Source: Paracoccus methylovorus
GTDB lineage: Bacteria > Pseudomonadota > Alphaproteobacteria > Rhodobacterales > Rhodobacteraceae
DNA: 64,000 nt
Assembly (NCBI RefSeq): GCF_016919705.1
Contig: NZ_CP070371.1
Location: 1,021,501-1,085,500 of the forward strand
Direction: 5' to 3'
Made by a program: the position numbers and the translations under genes. Below, piece by piece: positions 40,957-49,749 of this stretch; within the stretch, counting starts at the first letter, position 1; the number at the start of each line of letters is the position of its first letter. Below the pieces are notes generated by a model. It was not told the origin of the DNA, ran no database searches, and was given only the letters and a program-made list of their open reading frames with translations.

Positions 40957-42126
40957 TCAGCGATGGTTCAGCAGATCGGGCCGCAGTCCATCCAAATTCG
41001 CCACACCTGAGAAGGTCATCACGCGAGTCAATTCCTCCGACAAAAGCTCGAAGGCGCGAGCGGCCCCTGCCTCTCCTGCAGCGCCCACGCCAAAGAGGGT
41101 TGCCTTGCCGATCATCACGCCTCTGGCCCCGAGTGCGATGGCCTTGGCGATATCAGCGCCGCGCATGATGCCACTGTCCAGCAGCACCGTGGTACGCGCC
41201 CCGACACGGTCGGCGATCTGCGGCAGGATACGAACTGGCGCGATTGCTGCGTCCAGATTGCGCCCGCCGTGATTGGACACGATAATGCCGTCCACCCCGG
41301 CATTGACCGCCGCCTCGGCATCATCGGGATGCATCACACCCTTCAGGATCAGGGGACCTTTCCACAGCCTGCGGATATCGCGGATGTCATCCCAGGATAC
41401 ATTGTCCGAAAACGGCAGGTTGAATTTGCCCACTGCCGCCTTGCCTACCGGGACGCGCAACGCCTCAGGATAGTTTTCCGCGACCATCGCACCGGTCTTC
41501 AGCCAGCGGCGGAAGACGACATGGTAAAGCCAGCGTGGGTGTTGCAGGATATCAAGGATGTTGCGGCGCTGCAGCCGGAACGGGATGCTGAAACCGTTGC
41601 GGGTGTTATAGGGGCGAAAAGGCGCGGTCGGCGTATCGACTGTGACAATCAGGGCTTCATAGCCCGCGCTTTGCGCCCGCAGGATCAATTCCCGCGTCAT
41701 GTCGCGTTGCGGCCAGACATAAAGTTGCAGCCACAGTCGGCCGTCCGAAACCTCGCGGATGCGCTCCATCGGGGTGATCGAACCAGTGGATAGCGCAAAG
41801 GGAATGCCCGCCTTGGCCGCCGCCTTGGCCGAGGCTATCTCGCCATCGTGCCACATCAGGCTGGCAAAGCCCGTCGGCGCGACAGCAAAGGGCGCCTTGC
41901 TGGCGTGACCGAAAAAATCGCAATCGATCGAGACTTGCGACACGTCACGAACCACGCGCGGCACAATGTTTATTTCGTCGAAGGCGGCCGAATTGTCGCG
42001 AAGCGCCAGATCGTCATCTGTGCCGCGCGCCACATATTCATAGATACCCCTCGGCAAATGACGCTTTGCCATTTCGCGCAAGTCGGAAAGCGCTAACGCC
42101 TTTCCGCGCAGCTTCTCCAGCTCCAT
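40957..42126 (-). CDS. FMN-dependent alpha-hydroxy-acid dehydrogenase/oxidase
   Basis: 389 residues of the lactate dehydrogenase/mandelate dehydrogenase/glycolate oxidase family. YEYVARGTDDD near the N-terminus, FAVAPTGFASLMWHDGE, the catalytic histidine and arginine in VSNHGGRNLD and the FMN-binding DSGIMRGADIAKAIALGA. Oxidises an L-2-hydroxy acid to a 2-oxo acid; which one is unknown, but 2-hydroxydicarboxylates fit the neighbours. ATG 42126 with GGAAGGGG. A copy of the shared operator lies 20-46 bp upstream. Leads the hydratase and lyase genes. Confidence 0.9.
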   Translation of the reverse strand: MELEKLRGKALALSDLREMAKRHLPRGIYEYVARGTDDDLALRDNSAAFDEINIVPRVVRDVSQVSIDCDFFGHASKAPFAVAPTGFASLMWHDGEIASAKAAAKAGIPFALSTGSITPMERIREVSDGRLWLQLYVWPQRDMTRELILRAQSAGYEALIVTVDTPTAPFRPYNTRNGFSIPFRLQRRNILDILQHPRWLYHVVFRRWLKTGAMVAENYPEALRVPVGKAAVGKFNLPFSDNVSWDDIRDIRRLWKGPLILKGVMHPDDAEAAVNAGVDGIIVSNHGGRNLDAAIAPVRILPQIADRVGARTTVLLDSGIMRGADIAKAIALGARGVMIGKATLFGVGAAGEAGAARAFELLSEELTRVMTFSGVANLDGLRPDLLNHR

Positions 42127-42145
42127 CGCTGTCCCCTTCCTGATG

Positions 42146-42172
42146 TATTCGTTAAATGAATTATTAATTCAA
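42146..42172 (+). promoter_or_regulatory. Shared 27-bp operator, site A (FMN dehydrogenase operon)
   Basis: TATTC-GTTAA-ATGAAT-TATTA-ATTCAA. Matches the TATTC-N5-ATGAAT-N5-ATTCAA consensus exactly. It reads on the strand opposite the gene it precedes and lies 20 bp from its start codon. Confidence 0.72.
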
Positions 42173-42223
42173 AAATACATGAGAGATCAAAACTGTCAAT
42201 CCGCGTTGCGTTCACGTGCGCCT

Positions 42224-43084
42224 TTAGTCGCTCGAATCGTCTTTATTTTTACGTCGTTTCACGGACCGGTGGGCGTCACCTTCGGCAACCGGGTCATTCA
42301 ATCCGGAATCTTCGGCCAAGCGAAGGGCAATCGCCCGCGCCGTGCGTTGCAGAGGAGGCAATACCTGCATCACGATATGATCCGGCTCGCCGGCGCTGCG
42401 CAGCATCAGGCTGCTGAGACCGGCGACAACTCGGTCGCCGACAAGCACCGGCACCGCGATTGCCCAGATTTGCGAATGATAAATCTCGCTCAGATAGGAC
42501 GGCTCGGCAGTGGCATAGCCCTGCTCGCGGATCTTGCCCAGCCGTTCATCAAGACCAACCAGCATCTCGGGGTTGCTGTCCCAGCGGCTGTCCGACCGTT
42601 TCAGCTCTGCAAGACGCAGGACCAGTTCCTCGCGTGGCAAATGGGCAAGATAGACAAGGCCGACACCCGTCGCCAGCACCGGAATGCGCGCGCCCAGCCG
42701 GCTGGAGATCGACATGCCGTGCTCTGAGCGGTTGGTATAGGCAATCGACATCGCCCCCTGCTCGTAAGTTGCAAGGTTCGATGGCCAGCCAATCTCGGTC
42801 CGCAGATCCTCGATCAACGGCGTGGCAAGCTGGACCAGCCGCGAGGTCGCAGCAAACCCCTTGCTCAGCGTCAGGGTCCGCGCCGTGACGCCGAACAGCG
42901 TGGACCGTTCAAGGCGATAAATATAGCCCGCCGAAACCAATGTTTCCAGAATGCGCACTACGGTCGGCTGCGGCAGTTTCACCTGCTTGGCAATGTCCAT
43001 CGTCGCGATGGGGCCATGCTCGCTGACGACACGAAGAATCTGCAGGCCACGGACGATTGCCCGAACAGGTTCAAATGATGCCAT
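42224..43084 (-). CDS. IclR-family transcriptional regulator
   Basis: 286 residues from ATG 43084 (GGAGAAGG upstream; a GTG one codon earlier is possible). N-terminal winged HTH (ATMDIAKQVKLPQPTVVRIL) and the C-terminal IclR effector domain (about 85-250). A highly basic tail, VKRRKNKDDSSD, ends the protein. It is the only intact regulator inside the catabolic region and the best candidate for binding the repeated operator. A 14-bp perfect inverted repeat lies 19 bp upstream of its start. Confidence 0.92.
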   Translation of the reverse strand: MASFEPVRAIVRGLQILRVVSEHGPIATMDIAKQVKLPQPTVVRILETLVSAGYIYRLERSTLFGVTARTLTLSKGFAATSRLVQLATPLIEDLRTEIGWPSNLATYEQGAMSIAYTNRSEHGMSISSRLGARIPVLATGVGLVYLAHLPREELVLRLAELKRSDSRWDSNPEMLVGLDERLGKIREQGYATAEPSYLSEIYHSQIWAIAVPVLVGDRVVAGLSSLMLRSAGEPDHIVMQVLPPLQRTARAIALRLAEDSGLNDPVAEGDAHRSVKRRKNKDDSSD

Positions 43085-43102
43085 CACACCTTCTCCATAA
43101 TA

Positions 43103-43140
43103 CGCTATATCCTGACCGACAGTATTGTCAGGATATAGCG
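43103..43140. promoter_or_regulatory. Long perfect inverted repeat upstream of the IclR gene
   Basis: CGCTATATCCTGAC (43103-43116), 10-bp spacer, GTCAGGATATAGCG (43127-43140): 14 of 14 bases complementary. It sits between the E1 gene's stop and the iclR start and could be an autoregulatory operator or an RNA hairpin ending E1 transcription. No T-run flanks it, so an operator is the better reading. Confidence 0.65.
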
Positions 43141-43193
43141 CAAGTCGTTCAACTGGTGAATGGCTAAGTCAAGTGACGAAATCCGACATCCTT

Positions 43194-45866
43194 CTATACG
43201 GTTAATGCAGCCGCCAGCAGTTCCGCCTGCTCGCGTTCGTGACGTTCAACCGACCCACCCGCCGTGACTGGCAGCGCCGGACGTGCAAACACTGCCTTGG
43301 ACGGCAGGGAAAGTCCCGCCTCTGCCAACGCGACGCTGACATAGGGCCAAGGCCCCTGATTTTGCGCCTCTTCCTGCAACCACACGACTTCCGAGTCTCG
43401 AAAATGGGCAAGGGCCGTCATGATTTCATCGACCGGCAGCGGATAAATCTGCTCGATCCGCATCAGAGCGATCGATTTTCCCTGTCCCATCTCTCGCCGG
43501 GCCTGCTCGGCGGCATGGAATATCTTGCCAGAACACAGCACCACGCGCCGGACCTGGGCCGGATCACCATATTCGGCGATGACAGGACGGAAAGCCGTGC
43601 CCTGCCCCATTTCATCCAGCGTCGATACCGCCGCTTTTGCGCGCAACAGAGATTTGGGCGCGATGACAAACAACGGTTTGCGCCACTCCGCGCGTATTTG
43701 GCGGCGCAGCAGGTGAAACAGATTGGCCGGTGTGCTGGGATTGGCGATAAGCATATTGCCCCCTGCGCAAAGCTGGGCCAGCCGTTCGATCCGGGCCGAC
43801 GAATGGTCTGGCCCCTGCCCCTCCAGCCCATGCGGCAAAAGGACAACGAGCCCAGAACGCAGATGCCATTTTGCCTCGGCCGAGGAGATATACTGATCGA
43901 CCACGACCTGCGCACCGTTCAGGAAATCTCCGAACTGCGCCTCCCACAGGGTAAGCTGGTTCGGGTCATGCAGGCTGTGACCATATTCATAGCCAAGAAC
44001 CGCATATTCCGACAGCGGACTGTTGATGATCTCGAACGCCCCCCGTCGACTGACATCCAAGGGCAGGTTGATCTGCCCCGTCTGGCTGTCATGCACGGCC
44101 ATGTGTCGCTGCGTAAAAGTTCCCCTAACCGCATCCTGCCCCGACAGACGCACGCGTGCGCCTTCATCGATCAGCGTTGCAAACGCCAGCGCCTCGGCGG
44201 TGGCAAAGGTGACGCCCTGCCCAGTGGTGAGGGTTTCCTGCCGCTGTTCGTAGAAGCGGCGCACCTTGGAGTTGACAGTCCAGGTTTCGGGAATGGCTGC
44301 GGTGGCCAACCCCACCTTGCGCAAATGCTCCACAGGAACGCCGGTCGGCACCGGTTCCAACAGATCGCCCTCACCCGCGGAACGCAGGGTGGCCCAGACC
44401 GGCGGCTGCACGGGTTCGTAATTAGGCGCCACCGCATCCGCCGTTTCGAATTCTGCCCGCAGCCGCGCGCGAAAGGTCTCAGAAACAGCCTCGATCCGGG
44501 GTTTGAGTGCCGGGAATCGTGTCAGCGCAAGTTTATGGAACTGGTCGCGCAGCGAGGGAAGCAGGTCGATCCTGCCCCACATGCCCGGCTGTGTAAAACG
44601 CGGTTCGTCCAGTTCATTGTGGCCATAGCGGCGATAACAGACCAGATCGACCAACACATCCTTGCCAAACCGCTGCCGCCACTCCAATGCCAACCTTGCG
44701 GCACGCATCACTGCAATCGGATCATCGCCATTGACATGCAGAACCGGGATACCTGCAGCCTTGCCCCCGTCGGTGCAATAGCGTGAACTGCGACCCTCGG
44801 AGGGCAGGGTGGTAAAACCGATCTGATTATTGACCACCAGATGCACCGCACCCCCGGATGTATAGCCGGCCAAGCCGCCCAGTTGCAGGATCTCTGCGGC
44901 CAAACCCTGCCCGGAAAATGCGGCGTCGGTGTGCATCAGCAGACACATGGCCGAACTCCGGTCGGCGCAATCACCGCCCGTCGCCCGCGCCAGCCCAAGC
45001 GCGACCGGGGCCACCACCAGAAGGTGTGATGGATGGGGCAGCAACATCAGGTCCATGGCGCCGCCATCGCCGTCAAGCCGCGCCCGGTAGCCAAGGTGAT
45101 AAGGCACGTCGCCGGTAAATTCGGCACCTTCGGAAAGATCGCGACCCATCAGTTCGGCAGCCAGGGTGGCGGGACTTTTGCCCAAAGCCACGGCAAGCAG
45201 TGCCAGCCTGCCCCTGTGCATTCCCCCGACCACCATGTGCCCGATACCCACGGCCGGGCAGGACTGCAGGATCTGACGCACAAAGACCAACGCGCCTTCC
45301 GCACCTTCGCTGCCAAAGCGCTTCTTGGTGGGGAATTTGACCCGCATGAAAGATTCGAACTCATCCGCCAGGACAACGGATTCCAATGCGTCGGCAAAGA
45401 TATCCTCGGACGGCTCTTCCAGCATGGTGGCTTCGAAGGCGGTGTGCCACCAGTCGCGCTCATCCTCGTCATCCAGATGCGCCACTTCCAGCGCGACAGG
45501 GCCGGAATAGATGTCACGAAAGCGGGATACAACCTCGCCTACCGTGAGGACGCAGGGTTTACCTCCCAGTACGATCTCTGTTTTTTGCCCGGCTATCTCG
45601 GCCAAAGCTTCGCGGACGCGGGCCAACTGCCGATCCTGCGGCACGGCGTCGGACAGCGGATCAAGGCGCGCTTCCAGATGGCCAAAGCGTCTGACGGTCG
45701 CCAGATAGCTTTCAACTTGCGCCCCCATGGTCGGCATCTGGGCGCGCGCGGGTTCCATTTCGGCAAAATATGCTGACCAATCGGCCGGAACGGACGTTCG
45801 ATCCTGCAAGTATCTGGTATAAAGATTAAGGTAATAGGCGTTGTCACCGCCAATCGAGATGGTCAT
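43194..45866 (-). CDS. 2-oxoglutarate dehydrogenase E1-like thiamine-diphosphate enzyme (orphan)
   Basis: 890 residues from ATG 45866 (GGAGAG upstream). SucA-type motifs in order: GGMHRGRLALL, GDVPYHLGYRARLDGDGG, LPHPSHLLVVAPV, HTDAAFSGQGLAAE, VVNNQIGFTT, YRRYGHNELDEPRFTQP and the C-terminal PYVSVALAEAG region. Housekeeping SucA is near 980-990 residues and sits with sucB; here no E2 or E3 gene is near. It may be a 2-oxoadipate-type (DHTKD1-like) E1 or one that borrows the housekeeping E2/E3. Substrate unknown. Confidence 0.87.
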   Translation of the reverse strand: MTISIGGDNAYYLNLYTRYLQDRTSVPADWSAYFAEMEPARAQMPTMGAQVESYLATVRRFGHLEARLDPLSDAVPQDRQLARVREALAEIAGQKTEIVLGGKPCVLTVGEVVSRFRDIYSGPVALEVAHLDDEDERDWWHTAFEATMLEEPSEDIFADALESVVLADEFESFMRVKFPTKKRFGSEGAEGALVFVRQILQSCPAVGIGHMVVGGMHRGRLALLAVALGKSPATLAAELMGRDLSEGAEFTGDVPYHLGYRARLDGDGGAMDLMLLPHPSHLLVVAPVALGLARATGGDCADRSSAMCLLMHTDAAFSGQGLAAEILQLGGLAGYTSGGAVHLVVNNQIGFTTLPSEGRSSRYCTDGGKAAGIPVLHVNGDDPIAVMRAARLALEWRQRFGKDVLVDLVCYRRYGHNELDEPRFTQPGMWGRIDLLPSLRDQFHKLALTRFPALKPRIEAVSETFRARLRAEFETADAVAPNYEPVQPPVWATLRSAGEGDLLEPVPTGVPVEHLRKVGLATAAIPETWTVNSKVRRFYEQRQETLTTGQGVTFATAEALAFATLIDEGARVRLSGQDAVRGTFTQRHMAVHDSQTGQINLPLDVSRRGAFEIINSPLSEYAVLGYEYGHSLHDPNQLTLWEAQFGDFLNGAQVVVDQYISSAEAKWHLRSGLVVLLPHGLEGQGPDHSSARIERLAQLCAGGNMLIANPSTPANLFHLLRRQIRAEWRKPLFVIAPKSLLRAKAAVSTLDEMGQGTAFRPVIAEYGDPAQVRRVVLCSGKIFHAAEQARREMGQGKSIALMRIEQIYPLPVDEIMTALAHFRDSEVVWLQEEAQNQGPWPYVSVALAEAGLSLPSKAVFARPALPVTAGGSVERHEREQAELLAAALTV

Positions 45867-45973
45867 CAGGCTACTCTCCGGCGCCTGCCCGCCGATCCGG
45901 CACGGGACCGGATACGACAGCATGACATCGCCTTATGTGGATGTGTCAGAGGGTGCATTGGCAGGGGCACCGC

Positions 45974-46621
45974 TTAGTCTTCACGCGGTGCAAGCCAGAC
46001 ATCTTTCATCTGCAAGCCCGCGCGAATCGCCGTTTCATAGGCGTCGTCCCGGGCCGAGATCTTGCGGGCAAGCGCCAGCACCTCGTCCACCCGCTCGCGT
46101 GGCACGGCAACCACACCGGTATCATCGCCAAAGATCAGATCGCCGGGCCGGATGATGACACCCGAGATGGAAATTGGCGCTTGCGTGCTTTCTACGCCCA
46201 CCCGCCCCTTGCCCGTCCGCATATAGGTGCCGCGGCTGAACATCGGATAATTCAGCGCCCGCGTACCGTCGATATCGCGGCAAACCCCGTCGATCACCGT
46301 GCCTGCAAATCGCTGAACGCTGCCAAACAGAGACAGGGTGTCACCCCAGACTGAAACATCGGTCCGGCCATCATTATCGATGGCAACCACCGCACCTTGC
46401 GGGATGTCGTCCATGAAATCGGCGAATCGGCCAAGCGCGGCCGGTGCCAAGGTATAGCGCGCGGTAAAGGCTGGGCCGCACATCCGGGTGCCGGGAACCT
46501 GTGTGCTCATTCCCTCCAATGTGCCGTGTATCCCGGCCAGATCCAGTGCATCCGATATGATCGCCGAGCTAAGTTCGGCGTATTCGTCCAATGTTTCCTG
46601 CGCGACCAGGTCCTGAACCAT
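45974..46621 (-). CDS. RraA-family protein, probable HMG/CHA-type aldolase or oxaloacetate decarboxylase
   Basis: 215 residues. RraA/HMG-aldolase fold with SSAIISDAL near the N-terminus, DNDGRTDVSVWGDTLS, and the pyruvate/metal-binding GVCRDIDG. Related enzymes split 4-hydroxy-4-methyl-2-oxoglutarate or 4-carboxy-4-hydroxy-2-oxoadipate into pyruvate units and decarboxylate oxaloacetate. The genomic setting supports a metabolic, not an RNase-inhibitor, role. Divergent from mct with operator site C between. Confidence 0.85.
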   Translation of the reverse strand: MVQDLVAQETLDEYAELSSAIISDALDLAGIHGTLEGMSTQVPGTRMCGPAFTARYTLAPAALGRFADFMDDIPQGAVVAIDNDGRTDVSVWGDTLSLFGSVQRFAGTVIDGVCRDIDGTRALNYPMFSRGTYMRTGKGRVGVESTQAPISISGVIIRPGDLIFGDDTGVVAVPRERVDEVLALARKISARDDAYETAIRAGLQMKDVWLAPRED

Positions 46622-46674
46622 AGTGTCCTCCCTCGATTCCCGGGGCCGTTGCGGCCCTGTCGGTTCTGCATAAT

Positions 46675-46701
46675 TATTCTCTTGATGAATATCAAATTCA
46701 A
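46675..46701 (+). promoter_or_regulatory. Shared 27-bp operator, site C (rraA/mct divergent promoters)
   Basis: TATTC-TCTTG-ATGAAT-ATCAA-ATTCAA; all conserved positions match. It lies 54 bp upstream of rraA and 113 bp upstream of mct. Confidence 0.72.
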
Positions 46702-46813
46702 TAATAATGTCCAGACGTCACTTACAGCGGCGATGCAGCCCGGTGACAAGCTGGCGTCGAAACCCCTTGGAGGAGGGGCCGAAGCACATGCAGCCTTAAG
46801 GGAGTGAAAAAGG

Positions 46814-48037
46814 GTGGTATCCTTTCCGGTTCTGACCGACATGCGCATCATCGAAGGCGCATCGTTTGTCGCCGCGCCATCCTGCGCGATGCATCTGGCC
46901 CAGTTGGGGGCCGAGGTGATCCGTATCGATCCGATCGGGGGCGGACCCGACTATTACCGCTGGCCACGATCATCCGGCGGCACGAGCTATTTCTGGGAGG
47001 GGATGAACAAGGGTAAAAAGTCAGTCGCTCTTGATCTCAAGAGGCCCGAGGGACGCGAACTGGCCATTGCGCTGATCACTGCGCCCGGCCCCGGAAGCGG
47101 CCTGTTTGTGACGAATTTTCCCGCAAACGGCTTTCTGGCCCACGAGCCGCTGGCGGCGCGGCGACCCGATCTGATCACACTGCGCGTCATGGGCCATGCC
47201 GATGGCCGGCCTGCGGTCGATTACACCATCAATCCAAAGGTCGGTTTTCCTTTGCTGACCGGCCCTGAAAGCCTTGAGGATCGGCCGGTCAACCATGTTC
47301 TACCCGCTTGGGACCTGCTGGCAGGCATGCATGCGGCATGCGCCCTGCTTGCGGCTGAACGGATGCGCCAGCAGACAGGCGAAGGGCAGGAACTGCGTCT
47401 GCCATTGTCCGATCTGGCGATGGCGACACTGGGTAATCTGGGCCAGATCGCCGAAGCGGTCGAAGGAGTTTCCCGCCCGCGCTATGGCAATGCGCTCTAT
47501 GGCGCTTTTGGCCGCGACTTCACGACAGCGGACGGCAAGAGGATCATGCTGGTCGGGCTGACTGCCGGGCAATGGCGTTCCATGCTCCGCTGCCTCAACA
47601 TCGGCCACGAGGTTGCGCGTATTGAGCATGAGTTGGATGTCTCGTTCGCTCATGACGAAGGCTTGCGGTTTCAGCATCGGCACAGTCTTTTTCCGGTGGT
47701 CGAGGCGGCCGTTGCCGCCCTGCCCTACGAAGCTTTGGCCGCGCGGCTCGAGGCCGAGGGTGTCTGTTGGTCACCCTATCGCAGCGTCACCGAAGCACTG
47801 GATCAGGATCCCGAACTTTCCGAGCGGAACCCGATCTTCGCCCCACTGACGCATCCCAGCGGTGCAACCTACCTGACACCCGGACTGCCGACCCAGTTCT
47901 GCTCGCTGCCGCGCGGACATCCTTCGCCTGCTCCCCGATTGGGACAGCATACCGGCGAAGTTCTTTCGACATTGCTTGGCCTGACGTCGGCTGAACTTGG
48001 CCATCTCCATGACCGCCGCATCGTCTTTCTCAACTGA
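46814..48037 (+). CDS. mct: Class III (CaiB/BaiF) CoA transferase, probable mesaconyl-CoA C1-C4 CoA transferase
   Basis: 407 residues from GTG 46814. It closely follows, from memory, Chloroflexus Mct (2-methylfumaryl-CoA isomerase): VEGxxFVAAP-type start (IIEGASFVAAP), RIDPIGGGPDYYRWP, MNKGKKSVALDL, LFVTNFPANG, VDYTINPKVGFPLLTGP, NHVLPAWD (putative catalytic D167) and RYGNALYGAFGRDF. That enzyme moves CoA within mesaconyl-CoA from C1 to C4. The length of about 400 residues also matches. First gene of mct-mcd-lyase under operator site C. Confidence 0.87.
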   Translation: MVSFPVLTDMRIIEGASFVAAPSCAMHLAQLGAEVIRIDPIGGGPDYYRWPRSSGGTSYFWEGMNKGKKSVALDLKRPEGRELAIALITAPGPGSGLFVTNFPANGFLAHEPLAARRPDLITLRVMGHADGRPAVDYTINPKVGFPLLTGPESLEDRPVNHVLPAWDLLAGMHAACALLAAERMRQQTGEGQELRLPLSDLAMATLGNLGQIAEAVEGVSRPRYGNALYGAFGRDFTTADGKRIMLVGLTAGQWRSMLRCLNIGHEVARIEHELDVSFAHDEGLRFQHRHSLFPVVEAAVAALPYEALAARLEAEGVCWSPYRSVTEALDQDPELSERNPIFAPLTHPSGATYLTPGLPTQFCSLPRGHPSPAPRLGQHTGEVLSTLLGLTSAELGHLHDRRIVFLN

Positions 48038-48053
48038 CGGAACCCTTAGACAT

Positions 48054-49700
48054 ATGTCCACCGACCTTACCCTTGATTATCCCGGCGCGGCGCAAGCTGC
48101 ACAGCGTTTCGCCAAGACTGCCGGACAAGCAGTTACCGGGCGGTTGGCGCCGGGGGGCGTGTTATCGGGGGAAAGCGCCGACCGCGAACAACGCCTGCTT
48201 CACGGGCTTGCCTGGATCGCCACCACTGCCGAGGCGATCATACAGGCGGCTGTCGCAGTGCCGTCGCAAGGAATAACGCCGGTGGACGAGCTTGTCCTTA
48301 AAATCGGGATGGGAGAATACCTCCACCAACTGACCTCCGGTATACCAATAAGCCAGAGCGAGATTATCCGCCCGGAAGAACTGGGACTGGCCGAGGAAGC
48401 CGCTCTGTGCCGCAGCGACCGGGCGGTGGCAGATCTGCTGGCACATGGCAACACGGCTCAGAACCGGGCCAAACTGGCCGAGGCGCTGTTGCAGGGGGCG
48501 ATGCCCACCCTGTCTGCCGGGGATGAGACACTGGATATGATCCGATCCGAATTCGCGCGCTTCACGGCCGCGCGGATCACCCCTCATGCGCATGGCTGGC
48601 ATCTGCAAGACACCCTGCTGCCGCAAGAGGTGTTGGACGAAATGGCAGCCTTGGGAACCTTTGGCATTTGTATCGCACCGGAATACGGCGGGCTGGGGCT
48701 GGGCAAGGTTGCCATGTGTATCGTGACTGAGGAACTCAGCAAAGGCTGGATCGCGGCCGGATCCATCGGCACCCGGTCGGAGATCGCAGGTGAGTTGATC
48801 TCGATCGCGGGCACCCCAGAGCAAAAGGCGCGCTGGCTGCCGCCCATCGCCTCGGGCGAGGTGTTGCCCGCCGCGGTCTTTACCGAGCCTGACACGGGAT
48901 CGGATCTGGCGCGGCTCAAGACCCGCGCCCTGCCCCAGCCGGACGGTTCGTGGCGAATACAGGGCAACAAGACCTGGATCACCCATGCCGCCCGGTCCGA
49001 CCTGATGACGGTGTTGGCCCGCACGGACCCGGATTCGACGGGACACCGGGGGCTGTCGATGCTGCTTTTGCCGAAAACCCGTGGGACAGAGGCCGAACCT
49101 TTCCCAGACCCTTGGCTTGAAGGCGGCGACATCCCCGTTTTGGGTTATCGCGGAATGCGGGAATACGAACTGGCCTTTACCGATGCGCCGGTTGGTCGTG
49201 ACAACCTGCTTGGGGGCACGGTGGGGGCCGGCTTCCGGCAGTTGATGGAAACATTCGAAGGCGCCCGTATCCAGACCGCGGCGCGTGCCCTGGGCGTTGG
49301 CTGGAGGGCCTGGGAACTGGGCATGACCTACGCGCAAGAGCGGCGCCAGTTCGGCCAGCCTTTGATCCGCTTTCCCCGGGTGGCCGACAAGCTGGTCATG
49401 ATGCTGGTCGAACTGGTCATGACCCGCGCATTGACCCATCGCGCCGCACGACAAAAGGATCTTGGTCAACGATGCGACATCGAGGCAGGGATGGCCAAGC
49501 TTTTGGCAGCCCGCGTCGCTTGGGCCAACGCTGATTCCGCGCTGCAGATCCACGGCGGCAACGGCTATGCGCTGGAATACGAAATCAGCAGGGTTCTTTG
49601 CGACGCCCGTATCCTGAGCATCTTCGAGGGCGCAGCCGAAATTCAGGCGCATGTCATCGTGCGCGGCCTTGTGGCGCGCCATGCGGGGGGTAAGCCATGA
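48054..49700 (+). CDS. mcd: (2S)-methylsuccinyl-CoA dehydrogenase-like acyl-CoA dehydrogenase
   Basis: 548 residues. Unlike ordinary acyl-CoA dehydrogenases (about 380) it has a 150-residue N-terminal extension with GEYLHQLTSGIPISQSEIIRP, a hallmark of Mcd of the ethylmalonyl-CoA pathway. The core has the FAD/substrate motifs FTEPDTGSDLA, NKTWITHAAR and IHGGNGYALEYEISR. Expected reaction: methylsuccinyl-CoA to mesaconyl-C1-CoA with electrons to ETF. It starts 17 bp after mct, whose substrate is that product. Whether this is the only mcd in the genome cannot be told. Confidence 0.88.
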   Translation: MSTDLTLDYPGAAQAAQRFAKTAGQAVTGRLAPGGVLSGESADREQRLLHGLAWIATTAEAIIQAAVAVPSQGITPVDELVLKIGMGEYLHQLTSGIPISQSEIIRPEELGLAEEAALCRSDRAVADLLAHGNTAQNRAKLAEALLQGAMPTLSAGDETLDMIRSEFARFTAARITPHAHGWHLQDTLLPQEVLDEMAALGTFGICIAPEYGGLGLGKVAMCIVTEELSKGWIAAGSIGTRSEIAGELISIAGTPEQKARWLPPIASGEVLPAAVFTEPDTGSDLARLKTRALPQPDGSWRIQGNKTWITHAARSDLMTVLARTDPDSTGHRGLSMLLLPKTRGTEAEPFPDPWLEGGDIPVLGYRGMREYELAFTDAPVGRDNLLGGTVGAGFRQLMETFEGARIQTAARALGVGWRAWELGMTYAQERRQFGQPLIRFPRVADKLVMMLVELVMTRALTHRAARQKDLGQRCDIEAGMAKLLAARVAWANADSALQIHGGNGYALEYEISRVLCDARILSIFEGAAEIQAHVIVRGLVARHAGGKP

Positions 49701-49749
49701 CCCCAGCCCCTCAAAAGCCATGCCCTTGTCCGCAAGAGGAGATCCAGAA

